Source: Henriciella mobilis
Lineage (GTDB): Bacteria > Pseudomonadota > Alphaproteobacteria > Caulobacterales > Hyphomonadaceae
Assembly (NCBI RefSeq): GCF_003576315.1
Contig: NZ_QWFZ01000016.1
Span: forward strand, 37,477 to 101,476
Length of the DNA: 64,000 nucleotides
Reading direction: 5' to 3'
The notes beneath the pieces were generated by a model that saw only the letters and a list, made by a program, of their open reading frames with translations, did no database searches and was not told the origin of the DNA. Made by a program: the position numbers and the translations under genes. This document shows positions 27,496 to 37,600 of this stretch, in pieces (position 1 is the first letter of the stretch; each line of letters starts with the position of its first letter).

Positions 27496-27525
27496 ATGAC
27501 GGGCTTGTCGACAAATTAGTGTCAT
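27496..27525. promoter_or_regulatory. Nested palindrome upstream of the Pfa cluster
   Basis: The 10-bp palindrome TTGTCGACAA (27505-27514) lies inside outer arms ATGAC (27496-27500) and GTCAT (27521-27525), nearly symmetric about one centre. It sits 165 bp before pfaD and just after the PEPC-like stop. A regulator site or RNA hairpin is possible. No T-run follows. Confidence 0.35.
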
Positions 27526-27689
27526 CAAGCTGCAATCTGTAATCGATATTACGAATGCAGCAGCCTTCAGGCAGTCCTGCCGGAAAATGCGGCAGTTGGG
27601 CGCTGCCCGCCCGTACTTGTGCGGAATTTGCATTGCTATGCAGCAGCAAAACAGCATAGGTTTGCAACCAGAAGGGGAATCGAAGTCAC

Positions 27690-29195
27690 GTGATCAGCTC
27701 ACCGTCACTTCATTCGGGAAAAGAAGGCTCAACCGGCAAGGTTGAAGGCAGGCGCGCATTTGCTGAAGACGCCGCCATGACGGGCCCCTACACCGTTCAC
27801 CCGGAGTGGCTCGGAGACCCAACCTTCACCCGCCAGCATGGTAGCCGCTTTGCCTATGTCGTCGGCGAAATGGCGCGCGGAATCGCGACCCCGCACATGG
27901 TCGTAGAAGCCGTCAGGGCCGGGCTTGTCGGCTTTTATGGCAGCGCTGGCCTCCGGCCAGAGACAATTGCCGCCGGCCTTGACGAGATTGAAGCCGGCCT
28001 CGGCAAGGGCGCGTCCGCCTGGGGCGCCAATCTCATCCACTCGCCGCAGCAGCCCGGTTATGAGCGCGCCGTTGTCGATCTATTTCTTGAGCGCGCCGTG
28101 ACCCGCGTCTCGGCATCCGCCTTCATGACCTTGTCGAAAGAGATCGTCCGCTACAGTGCGCGCGGGCTTTCGCGCGGCGCCGATGGCCGCATCGCCCGGT
28201 CGACGCATGTTTTCGCCAAGGTGTCGCGCGCTGAGGTCGCGAAACACTTCATGGCGCCTGCACCAAGCAAGCTGCTGCAGGACCTCGCCGCAGCCGGCGA
28301 CATCACGGCCGAGCAGGTCGACCTCGCCCGCCAGGTCCCTGTCGCGGCCGACATCACCGGCGAATCCGATAGCGGCGGTCATACCGACAACCGCCCTGCC
28401 GGGCCGCTCTTCTCGTCACTTCTACGCACGCGCGAAGACGTCTGCGCCGAACATGGGCTATCCGCGAACGATATCCGGATCGGCCTGGCCGGCGGCATCG
28501 GCACGCCATGGGCGGCCGCCGCCGCTTTCCAGATGGGCGCGGCCTACATTCTTACCGGCTCGGTCAATCAGGCTGCCGTCGAGTCCGGCCTGTCGCTGGC
28601 GGGCCGCAAGCTGCTCGCCGAGGCCGGCCCGGCCGACGTCGCCATGGCGCCCGCCGCTGACATGTTCGAACAGGGCGTCGAAGTACAGGTTCTCAAGCGC
28701 GGTACGCTCTTCGCGATGCGCGGCAAGCGGATGTGGGAAATCTACAAGACGCGCGCAGGCTTCGAGGCGTGCACGCCGAACGAACGGAAATTTGTAGAGA
28801 CTGCGCTCGGTGAAAGTTTCGAGGCCGCCTGGGCACGAACGAAAGCCTATATGCAGGGCGCCAATCCCAGGGAACTGGCGCTCGCCGAAGCAGACCCGCG
28901 CCGCCAGATGGCGCTTGTCTTCCGCCGCTATCTCTTCTTCGGGGCGCAATGGGCCCGCGACGGCAAGACGGCGCGGCTTCGCGACTTCCAGATCTGGTGC
29001 GGCCCGGCCATGGGCGCGTTCAACGAGTGGGTGAAGGGCACACCGCTCGATCCGCTGGAGAACCGGACGGTCCGCCAGATTGCCTGGAACCTGCTGGATG
29101 GCGCGGCGCATCTAACGAGGATGCAAGGCTTGCGCGCCACCGGACACGATGTGCCTGCGTCAGCATTTAGTTACCAGGCAGGCCTATTTGAGTAA
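27690..29195 (+). CDS. pfaD: PfaD-like trans-acting enoyl reductase (FMN-dependent, 2-nitropropane-dioxygenase-like)
   Basis: 501 residues, GTG start with AGAAGGGGA about 10 bases upstream. The TIM-barrel flavoenzyme has PfaD hallmarks: GANLIHSPQQPGYE, PVAADITGESDSGGHTDNRP (FMN/NADPH site), LAGGIGTPWAAAAAFQMGAAYILTGSVNQAAVESGLS and the C-terminal RYLFFGAQWARDGK. In PUFA synthases PfaD reduces selected trans-enoyl-ACP intermediates in trans. It starts the cluster and is followed after about 27 bp by pfaA. Confidence 0.92.
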   Translation: MISSPSLHSGKEGSTGKVEGRRAFAEDAAMTGPYTVHPEWLGDPTFTRQHGSRFAYVVGEMARGIATPHMVVEAVRAGLVGFYGSAGLRPETIAAGLDEIEAGLGKGASAWGANLIHSPQQPGYERAVVDLFLERAVTRVSASAFMTLSKEIVRYSARGLSRGADGRIARSTHVFAKVSRAEVAKHFMAPAPSKLLQDLAAAGDITAEQVDLARQVPVAADITGESDSGGHTDNRPAGPLFSSLLRTREDVCAEHGLSANDIRIGLAGGIGTPWAAAAAFQMGAAYILTGSVNQAAVESGLSLAGRKLLAEAGPADVAMAPAADMFEQGVEVQVLKRGTLFAMRGKRMWEIYKTRAGFEACTPNERKFVETALGESFEAAWARTKAYMQGANPRELALAEADPRRQMALVFRRYLFFGAQWARDGKTARLRDFQIWCGPAMGAFNEWVKGTPLDPLENRTVRQIAWNLLDGAAHLTRMQGLRATGHDVPASAFSYQAGLFE

Positions 29196-29222
29196 CCTTT
29201 GATTAGTGAGAGGCTGGTCAGA

Positions 29223-32200
29223 ATGAGCAGCATGAGCAAGAAGCCCGCCGATATCGCGATAGTCGGAATGGGCGCCATGTTTCCGGGACGCGGTGATACG
29301 CTCGGATTCTGGCGCGATATCGCCGAGGGCGTCGACACGCTGGGGCCGGTTCCGCCGACCCATTGGCTGATCGAGGACTATTACGACGCTGACCCGCGCA
29401 CGAAGGACCGCACCTATGGCCGGCGCGGCGGCTTCCTTTCGCCCAAGGGGTTCGACCCGCTCGCCTTCGGCATTCCACCGAACCAGATCGAGGCAACAGA
29501 TACCGCCCAGCTTCTGGCGCTGATCGTGGCCCAGCAGGCGCTGGATGAAGCCGAAGCCGCATCGAACGGCGTCATCGACCGCTCGCGCACCAGCTGCGTG
29601 CTGGGCGTCGCCTCGGCGACCGAGCTTGTCGGCCACATGTCCGGGCGCCTGCAGCGGCCAGCCTGGATCAAGGGCCTGCGCGAAGCTGGCCTGCCGGAAG
29701 ACCAGGTCCAGGATATTGCCAGCCGGATCGAGTCCAATTTCTCCGAGTGGAAGGAAAGCACCTTTCCGGGCCTGCTCGGCAATGTCGTCGCCGGACGCAT
29801 CGCTAACCGGATGGATCTTGGCGGGGCAAACTATGTGACCGATGCAGCCTGCGCCTCATCTCTGTCAGCGGTGCAGGTCGCGCTGCATGAGCTGCATGCG
29901 GGTGACAGTGACATGGTGCTCGCCGGCGGCGTCGACACGCTGAACGACATCCTGATGTATATGTGCTTTTCCAAGACGCCGGCCCTGTCGCCCACCGAAG
30001 ACTGCCGGCCGTTCTCGGACAAGGCCGACGGCACGATGCTGGGCGAAGGGATCGGCATTCTCGCCCTGCGCCGGCTGGAAGATGCCGAGCGCGATGGCAA
30101 CCGCATCCATGCCGTCATCAAGGGGATTGGCGCCGGTTCGGACGGGCGCGCCACCGCGATCTATGCCCCGCTGCCCGAGGGCCAGGCCAGGGCGCTGCGC
30201 CGGGCCTACGAGCAGGCTGGGTACGATCCACGAACCGTGGAGCTTGTCGAAGCGCATGGCACCGGCACCAAGGCCGGGGATGCGGCGGAGCTTGCCGGGT
30301 TGAAACTCGTCTTCTCGCCGGATGGCGAGGCGGTCGATGAGCCCTGGTGCGCCATCGGCTCTGTGAAGTCGCAGATCGGCCATACCAAGGCGGCCGCCGG
30401 TTCGGCCAGCCTGGTGAAGACCGTAATGGCACTCAACCGCAAGGCCTATCCGCCAACACTGAAGATCGACGCACCCGCCCCGGCGCTGGCTGGCTCGCCC
30501 TTCTATGCCAACCGCGAGCTGCGCCCCTGGGTTCGTAAATCGGACCACAAGCGCCGCGCCGCCGTCAGCTCATTCGGCTTTGGCGGCTCGAACTTCCATA
30601 TCACCCTTGAAGAGTATGACGGGCCGAATGCCGCGCTGCCCGAGCGCACCCTGTCATCTGAACTCTTCATGATTTCCGGCGATACACCGGCCAGCCTCGA
30701 AGCCGGCCTCGAAGCCGTGGCCCAGCGCCTCGAGCATGAGGAAGACCTCGCCATCATCGCTACGGAGACGCACGCCGCCTTCGATCCGGACGCAGCCTGC
30801 CGCGCCGCCATCGTCGCGAGCGACAATGAGGATTATGCCGAGAAGGCCGGAAAGCTCGCCTGGCTAATCAGCTCGGGACAGGCCGAAAAGGCGCCGCTTC
30901 CAAAGGGGGTCAGCGTCTCACTTTCTGCTGCAAAGCCGGGCAAGCTGGCCTTCCTGATGCCCGGCCAGGGTAGCCAGTATGTCGGCATGGGCCGGGATCT
31001 TGCGCTCGCCTTCCCCGAAGCACGCGCCGCCTGGGACATGGCCGCCAGCCACAAGAAAACCGGCAAGCAGGCGCTGCACAATCTCGCCTTCCCGCCCTCG
31101 GCGTTCACGCCCGAAGCCGCCGTCGAGCAGGCCGACCGGCTGACCGCGATGGAAAACGCGCAGCCTGCCCTCGCCGCCGCATCGCTGGCCGTGCTCGCCG
31201 TGCTCGACAAGGCCGGGGTCAGCCCCGACATGGCCGCCGGCCACAGCTTCGGCGAGATCATGGCGCTGCAGGCGGCCGGCACGCTCAGTACGAAAGACGC
31301 ACTCACAATCGCCCACAAGCGCGCCAGCCTGATGGCGAAGGCTGCTGCGTCTAATGAAGGCGCAATGCTCGCCACCCAGGCTGCCGCAGAGACCCTCGCG
31401 CCCATCCTGGAAAGCCATCCGGACGTCGTTATCGCCAATGACAATGCGCCGACCCAGACTGTCCTCTCCGGCCCCGTGCAGGCCATCGAGGCGGCGCGTG
31501 TCGCGATCGAGGCCGCCGGGATCAAGGCGCGCCGCCTGCCGGTCGCCTCGGCCTTCCATTCGCCGATTGTCGCCGGCGCGGTCGATCCGTTCCGCAAGGC
31601 GCTGGACAAGGTCGACTTCGCCAAGGCGCGCTTCCCGGTCTATGCGAACGTGTCGGCAAAGCGCTATCCGCTCGCCTATGCCAAGCAGCGCGACGTGCTG
31701 GCGACACAGATCGAGAGCCCGGTCCGCTTCCGCTCCATTATCGAGGCGATGGCCGAAGACGGCGTGACGACCTTTGTCGAGGCTGGCCCCGGCACAGTGC
31801 TCACCGCGCTGGTTGGGCAGATCCTGCCGGGCAAAGCCAACGCCGTCGCGCTGGATGACCGCAAGGGCGACGGGCTCGCCGCCTTCCTCGCCGGTCTCGG
31901 AAGGCTTGCCGTGCTTGGCCACAAGGTCGACTTCAAGGCGCTGTTTGCGAACATGCCGCCGCCCCAGCCGCGCGCACCGCGCTCGAAACATGCAATCGAC
32001 CTGACCGGCGCAAACTACAAGAAGCCCTATCCGCCCGCTGGCGGCGCTGCAGACCTGCCACCGCCCAATCCGGCCCGGCCACAGCCCGCCCAGGCTGAAA
32101 CACGCGCCTCGCCAGAAGCGGTCTCCAGACCCGCACCGCAGCCCAGCCAGCCCGGCTCGCCCGACCTGGCCGCTACACCGCAGACACCGACACACTCTCC

Positions 32201-33200
32201 CTCAGGAGCCACCACCGTGACCCAGCCCACATCTCCCGCCAGCGACGCTGCAGAGCGCATCCATGCCAATATGTCCGCGGCCCATGCCGACTATATCGAG
32301 GCACTGCGTGCGGCTCATGCGCAATACCTGCAGGCAAGTGCAAGCCTCCTTGGCGCGGCCTCGGCGGGACAACTCATTGAGCACGCCCCGCAGCAACGCC
32401 GCCAGCTCGCACCGCCGCCTGCCCCGGCTGCGGCGCCTGCTCCAACGCCGGCCCCGCAGGCCCAGCCGCAAGCGCCTGCTGCGGCCGCGCCCGAGCCAGC
32501 ACCAACACCGCCGGCGCCTACGCCTCAGCCCGCCCCGGCGCCCGCTGCACCAGCCGCGGCCGCCCCGGCACCGCAAGCCGCAGCGCCTGCGCAGGACTTC
32601 AGCGGCCTCGTCGCATCCCTCGTCGCCGAGAAGACCGGCTATCCAGTCGACATGCTCGAACCCGACATGGATCTAGAAGGCGAGCTTGGCGTCGACTCCA
32701 TCAAGCAGGTCGAAATCCTCTCGGCCCTGCGCGAGAGCATGCCGGACCTGCCGGAAGTCGAGCCTGAGCAGATCGCCGAGCTGCGCACGATCCGCAAGAT
32801 TGCCGATTTCCTCGCCCCCGGCGGCGGCAGCCCCGCCGCACCTGCGCCCAACGGCAATGGAAACGGCCACCACACCAATGGCAACGGGAATGGCAATGGT
32901 TACCACGCCGCGCCGGCCCAGGCGCCAGCAGCCCCTGCCGCGCCATCGCCCGCGCCCGCCGCGGCCCCGCAAGGCGACATGGCCGAGCTGGTCCGCAGCC
33001 TGATCGCCGACAAGACCGGCTATCCGCCTGAAATGCTGGAAGACGACATGGACCTTGAAGGCGAGCTTGGCGTGGATTCCATCAAGCAGGTGGAAATCCT
33101 CTCAGCCCTGCGCGAGGCGATGCCGAACCTGCCGGAAGTCGAGCCCGAACAGATTGCAGAGCTCCGGTCGATCCGGAAAATCGCCGATTTTTTTGGCTAG
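29223..33200 (+). CDS. pfaA: PfaA-like PUFA synthase subunit, KS-AT-ACP-ACP (zero-frame product)
   Basis: 1325 residues from the ATG with GAGAGG upstream (a TTG at 29199 is also in frame). Domains: ketosynthase (about 10-460; Cys210 in DAACASSL, His345 in EAHGTGT, His387 in QIGHTK), malonyl-type acyltransferase (about 570-890; FLMPGQGSQYVGMG, Ser675 in GHSFGE), a coiled and Pro/Ala-rich linker, then two tandem acyl carrier proteins (phosphopantetheine serines 1159 and 1286, both LGVDSIKQVEIL). Canonical PfaA has five or six ACPs and continues into KR and DH; here the zero frame ends at TAG 33198, two codons after a T7 slippery run. The KR lies immediately downstream in the -1 frame. The chain is built iteratively from malonyl units in the cytosol. 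Confidence 0.93.
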   Translation: MSSMSKKPADIAIVGMGAMFPGRGDTLGFWRDIAEGVDTLGPVPPTHWLIEDYYDADPRTKDRTYGRRGGFLSPKGFDPLAFGIPPNQIEATDTAQLLALIVAQQALDEAEAASNGVIDRSRTSCVLGVASATELVGHMSGRLQRPAWIKGLREAGLPEDQVQDIASRIESNFSEWKESTFPGLLGNVVAGRIANRMDLGGANYVTDAACASSLSAVQVALHELHAGDSDMVLAGGVDTLNDILMYMCFSKTPALSPTEDCRPFSDKADGTMLGEGIGILALRRLEDAERDGNRIHAVIKGIGAGSDGRATAIYAPLPEGQARALRRAYEQAGYDPRTVELVEAHGTGTKAGDAAELAGLKLVFSPDGEAVDEPWCAIGSVKSQIGHTKAAAGSASLVKTVMALNRKAYPPTLKIDAPAPALAGSPFYANRELRPWVRKSDHKRRAAVSSFGFGGSNFHITLEEYDGPNAALPERTLSSELFMISGDTPASLEAGLEAVAQRLEHEEDLAIIATETHAAFDPDAACRAAIVASDNEDYAEKAGKLAWLISSGQAEKAPLPKGVSVSLSAAKPGKLAFLMPGQGSQYVGMGRDLALAFPEARAAWDMAASHKKTGKQALHNLAFPPSAFTPEAAVEQADRLTAMENAQPALAAASLAVLAVLDKAGVSPDMAAGHSFGEIMALQAAGTLSTKDALTIAHKRASLMAKAAASNEGAMLATQAAAETLAPILESHPDVVIANDNAPTQTVLSGPVQAIEAARVAIEAAGIKARRLPVASAFHSPIVAGAVDPFRKALDKVDFAKARFPVYANVSAKRYPLAYAKQRDVLATQIESPVRFRSIIEAMAEDGVTTFVEAGPGTVLTALVGQILPGKANAVALDDRKGDGLAAFLAGLGRLAVLGHKVDFKALFANMPPPQPRAPRSKHAIDLTGANYKKPYPPAGGAADLPPPNPARPQPAQAETRASPEAVSRPAPQPSQPGSPDLAATPQTPTHSPSGATTVTQPTSPASDAAERIHANMSAAHADYIEALRAAHAQYLQASASLLGAASAGQLIEHAPQQRRQLAPPPAPAAAPAPTPAPQAQPQAPAAAAPEPAPTPPAPTPQPAPAPAAPAAAAPAPQAAAPAQDFSGLVASLVAEKTGYPVDMLEPDMDLEGELGVDSIKQVEILSALRESMPDLPEVEPEQIAELRTIRKIADFLAPGGGSPAAPAPNGNGNGHHTNGNGNGNGYHAAPAQAPAAPAAPSPAPAAAPQGDMAELVRSLIADKTGYPPEMLEDDMDLEGELGVDSIKQVEILSALREAMPNLPEVEPEQIAELRSIRKIADFFG

Positions 33201-33216
33201 GGGGCGCGCCGGCGCC
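33188..33216 (+). promoter_or_regulatory. Candidate programmed -1 ribosomal frameshift signal
   Basis: T TTT TTT (33188-33194) is in the exact zero-frame phase of an X XXY YYZ slippery heptamer (GAT TTT TTT GGC TAG). Eight bases later a GC-only hairpin, GGCGC (33203-33207), loop GCCG, GCGCC (33212-33216), could pause the ribosome. A -1 shift leads into an open frame encoding the KR domain. Alternatives are a real or artefactual one-base indel in the homopolymer, or transcriptional slippage. Confidence 0.6.
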
Positions 33217-34690
33217 TGAACGCGCTGCCCGCCCCGTCGCAGACATTGCCAAGCCCGCGGACGCGCTGGCACTGCGCGCTGTTAACTATGAGCCGCAAGC
33301 CGCCATCGGTCGGGTAACCCCCGGTCTTCGCGACGCGCGGCTGATCGAATATGTCGGCAATGACGCCGAGATTGGGCAGGCTTTCGTCCAGGCCATGCTC
33401 GAAGCCGGACTGGTGGTCCGCGAGGTCACAGCGCCCTCCGGAAAAGCAGACGCGCTGGTGCTGGCCCACGGCCTTGCCGGTGCCACCTTCGACTGCCACG
33501 CTGGCGCGCTCGAAGCCCTCTCGGCCGAGGCGAAGCGCTTCGAAGCCCGCGGTGGCACGCTGGTCCTCCTACAGGACACAGGCGGAGCCTTCCAACCGCT
33601 CGACCATCGCGCCTGGCGCGGCGGCCTGACAGGCCTTGCCCGCACGGCCATGCGCGAATTCCCGAAGGCGACGGTCCGGTCCATCGATATCGATATTTCC
33701 GGACTCGGCCTGAAGCCGGCGGCGGACAGGCTGATCGAGGAGTTGCTGAGTGGTGGTGCGGCGCCTTGCGTCGGCCTCTCGGCGCAGGGCCGGCTGGTCC
33801 CCACCGATGGCCTGCTCACACTGCCCGGCAACCGGCCCGGCCTGATCGGCCCGCAGGATGTCATCCTGGTGACCGGCGGCGCGCGCGGTGTGACGGCGAC
33901 CTGCATCATCGAACTGGCGGCACGGACGAAAGCACGCTTTGCCCTGCTCGGGCGTTCGGCGATTACGCCCTGGCCAGACGATCTTGAAGCGGGCCTGGAT
34001 GAGAAGGCCTTGCGCGGCGCGCTGGCTGCCCGCGCCAAGGCAAAGGGAGAGAAAGTCTCGCCTGCTGCCCTGAACAAGCAAGCCCGCGCCCTGCTCTCGG
34101 GCGCCGAAATCCGCGCCACGCTGACGGCCATCGAACAGGCCGGCGGACAGGCGCTTTACGTTCCAACGGATGTGGCTGACCCGGCCGCGCTGAAGGCGGC
34201 CCTCGACAATACTCAGTCGACCCTTGGGCCCGTCACCGGCCTCGTCCATGGCGCGGGCGTGCTGGCCGACAAGCTGATCCGCGAGAAGACGCGTGCGCAG
34301 GTCGAAACGGTGTTCGCACCGAAGATTGCCGGGCTCGAGGCGCTCATGTCCGTGCTCGACACCGGCCAGCTGAAGACCATCGCCTTCTTTTCCTCGGTCG
34401 CTGCGCGCTACGGCAATGCCGGACAGGCCGACTACGCCATGGCCAATGAGATCCTGAACCGGATGGCGCACTGGCTGAAGGCTGCGCATCCGGATGCCGC
34501 GGTCACCTCGATCGGCTGGGGCCCTTGGGATGGCGGCATGGTCGATGACAGCCTGAAAGCGAAGTTCGCCGAAATGGGCGTGGCGCTCATCCCGCGTGAT
34601 GCTGGTGCGCGGCTCTTCGCCGATGCGGTGCTCGCCGGTAGCAGCTGCCCGGTCGAACTGATCGTCGGATCAGAGATCGCGCATGGCTGA
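33194..34690 (+). CDS. Ketoreductase portion of PfaA in the -1 frame
   Basis: From the slip site the -1 frame is open for 498 codons to TGA 34688. Between 33200 and 33394 it contains no ATG, GTG or TTG codon; the first ATG (33395) falls inside the structural half of the KR and has no convincing ribosome binding site. So the region is best read as a C-terminal extension of PfaA (about 1822 residues in total, KS-AT-ACP-ACP-KR). The catalytic Rossmann half has VILVTGGARGVTATCI (NADPH loop) and the S-Y-N set FFSSVAARYGNAGQADYAMANEI. It reduces beta-ketoacyl-ACP. Its stop overlaps the start of the next gene (34683-34690). Confidence 0.85.
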   Translation, partial: WLGGAPAPERAARPVADIAKPADALALRAVNYEPQAAIGRVTPGLRDARLIEYVGNDAEIGQAFVQAMLEAGLVVREVTAPSGKADALVLAHGLAGATFDCHAGALEALSAEAKRFEARGGTLVLLQDTGGAFQPLDHRAWRGGLTGLARTAMREFPKATVRSIDIDISGLGLKPAADRLIEELLSGGAAPCVGLSAQGRLVPTDGLLTLPGNRPGLIGPQDVILVTGGARGVTATCIIELAARTKARFALLGRSAITPWPDDLEAGLDEKALRGALAARAKAKGEKVSPAALNKQARALLSGAEIRATLTAIEQAGGQALYVPTDVADPAALKAALDNTQSTLGPVTGLVHGAGVLADKLIREKTRAQVETVFAPKIAGLEALMSVLDTGQLKTIAFFSSVAARYGNAGQADYAMANEILNRMAHWLKAAHPDAAVTSIGWGPWDGGMVDDSLKAKFAEMGVALIPRDAGARLFADAVLAGSSCPVELIVGSEIAHG

Positions 34691-37600
34691 TCGGGACTTC
34701 GAACCGATCGCGATTGTCGGCATGGGCTGCGCCCTGCCCGGCGCGCTGTCGCCTGCCGCGCTCTGGGACGCGGTCCTCGACAATCGCGACCTGCTCTCGC
34801 CCGCACCGCCCGGAAAATGGGGCGTCACCGACAGTGAGCAGCAGGCCATGGGCTATCGCGGTGGGTTCGTCTCCGGTTTCGAAACCGTCTTCGACCCATC
34901 CGCCTTTGACCTCGGCGAGATCGATGCCGCCGGTCTCGATCCGCTTTTCCAGTGGCTGCTCTATGCCGGACACGAGGCCTGGGCTGATGCCGGCGCGCCG
35001 AAAGTGAAGCGAAAGAAGCTCGGTGTGATCGCCGGCAATCTCGGGTATCCGAGCCGCGCGCTGAGCGATTTTGCGAGCGATGTCTGGGAAAACGGCACGT
35101 CCGGCATCGACCCGTTCAACCGATTCAATACGGGCGGACCGGCCCGGCTGCTGGCCCGCGCCCTCGGCGCCAAGGGGCCGGCCTTCGCCCTCGATGCCGC
35201 CTGCGCCTCCTCACTCTATGCGGTGAAACTCGCCTGCGACCGGCTGCAGGATCGCTCGCTCGATGTCGCGGTGGCAGCAGCCGTGAACGGGGCCGACAAT
35301 CTCATCCTTCACCAGGGTTTCTCGGCGCTGAATGCGCTCAGCCCGAGCGGGCGCTCGCGGCCCTTCGTCAAGGGCGCCGATGGCCTCGTCCCGGCGGAAG
35401 GGGCCGCCGCTGTCGTCCTGAAACGGCTGGCCGACTGCACGGTTGGCGAGACCATACACGGCGTCATTCGCGGCATCGGCCTCTCCAATGATGGCCGCCG
35501 CAAATCGCTGCTCGCGCCGGATGAAGGCGGACAGGCCGAAGCGATGGCGGCGGCATGGGCGATGTCTGGCTTGGATCCGTCCCGCGACATCGGCCTCATC
35601 GAGGCCCATGCCACCGGAACGCCGACGGGCGACAAGGTCGAGCTGATGGCGACGGCGAAGCATTTTGCAGGTGTCGAAGGCCTGCCCATCGGCTCCCTGA
35701 AAGGCAATCTCGGCCACCTCATCACGGCCGCCGGCCTGGCCAGCCTGATCAAGATGAGCTTTGCGATCAATGAGAGCGTCATCCCGCCAACGCGGCTCGA
35801 TGGCGAAGCGCTGGACGGGTTTGCCGGCTCGACCACGGTGCCAGCGCAAAAAGCGGCCTGGCCCAAGGATCGCCCACGCATCGCAGCCATCAGCAATTTC
35901 GGCTTTGGCGGCAACAATGCCCACCTGATCCTCGCCGCCGATGACGGCACGCGCCCGAAGGCCCGCAAGCGCAAGGCCGCAAAGACCGAAGCCGTGATCT
36001 GCGCCACCGGCCTCTGCATGGGGCCTGACCGGGGTGTGACGGCGGTGCTGCAACGCCTCGCGCGTCCACCGAAGCAGCCGCGCGGGCCGATGTCCGAGGT
36101 GACCGCTCGTCCGAAGCCGCTGCGCACACCGCCGTCAGAGCTTGGCGCGGCACAAGGCCAGCAGCTTGCGCTCTATGACGCCGTCGACGAAGCCCTCGCC
36201 CGCCATCCGTTGGAAGACGGCGCTCGCGTCGGCGTGTTCACCGGCTTTGCCTGCGCGCCGGAAGCGGCCCGCTGGATGCTGCGCGCGCGGATTGCCAAAC
36301 GGCTCGGCCTCGACCCGCAGACGCCGGAGACGGATGCCGCGCGCAATGGCGTCGCCCCGCCGCTCAAGGCTGGCGACGTGCTGGGCGCGATGCCGAATGT
36401 CTCGGCCAACCGCATCAATGTACGCGGCGACTGGCGCGCCCAGGGCTTTGCCGTGATGGAGGAAGAGGCCTCCGGCCTGCGCGCGCTGGAGCTGGCCATG
36501 CGGGCGCTTGAGGCGGGAGAGATCGATGCCGCGATTGTCGCTGCGGCCGACCTCTCGGCGGACCCGGTGCACGAAGCGGCCACAGGCGAGAGCGGCGGAG
36601 ACGCGGCGGCGGCGCTGATCCTGAAACGCGTTGGCGAAGCGGACGGTGTCACCCTCAAGGCGCTCAAGCTCACCGGCAAACCGGCCCCGGACACTTTGCT
36701 CGAGCGGCTCTACGGCCATTCACATGCAGCAGGCGGGCTTGCGCGGCTGGCCGTGGAAACGGAACTCGCCGCGCGCGGCCACCGGCTGGAGAGCGACGGC
36801 CTTGCCCCGGAACTCTACCGCGACGCACGCGGCATCGAGCTGTCCGGCGGCAAGCTCAAGCTCAAGGCGAGCCCCAAGCCCGCCCCCGACCTGCTGCGCC
36901 CGGCACCGCTGCTGGAAACCTATGGCGCCGCGACGCCTGAAGCGCTGGCCAAGGCAATAGATATTGGCCAACAGGGCACATCGGGAGCGTGCCGCATCGC
37001 CTTGATCGCAAACGATGAAACAGCCCTCGCCGACCAGCGCAGCAAGGCTATTGCCGCTCTCAAGGCTGGGCACGACCCGTCTGGCGATGGCATACATTAT
37101 GGCGCGGGCAAGCCGGCTGGCGATCTCGCCTTCGTCTTTACCGGCGCAGCGGCGGCCTATTCCGGAATGGGTCAGGGCCTGTTTGCCGGTGTCCCCGAGC
37201 TTGGCCCCATGATGACGGCGAAGTTCCCGGCTGCGCAGCATGTTGCCCGCCTGCTCGCCAGCGACCTCGCGCCCGCCTACGACCAGCTGCGCGCCACCAC
37301 GCTGATCTCCCAGGCCCAGCATCTCTTGCTGACCAGGCTGCTTGGCATGAAGCCATCCGTTGCGATGGGGCTTTCCTCCGGCGAGACCAATTCGCTCATC
37401 GCCTTCGGGGCGTGGGCCGATGCCGACGGGCTGATGGGCACGATTGGCGAGAGCGGCATGTACACCGACGATCTCGCCGGCGCCTTCAAAACAGCGCAGG
37501 CGGCCTGGAAGGATGACGCACCGGTTCATTGGGAGACGTGGCGCGTCCGCGCCGCCGAGCGTGATTTCCGTGCGGCCCTCGCGAGCGAGCCGCGCTGCGA

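Noticed and set aside
32395..32600. Possible tandem repeat before the first ACP
   Set aside because: It is a Pro/Ala-rich flexible linker with irregular units, as is usual between megasynthase domains.
33395..34690. Separate ketoreductase gene starting at ATG 33395
   Set aside because: The ATG lies inside the KR structural half, lacks a clear ribosome binding site, and the same frame is open and protein-like back to the T7 run.
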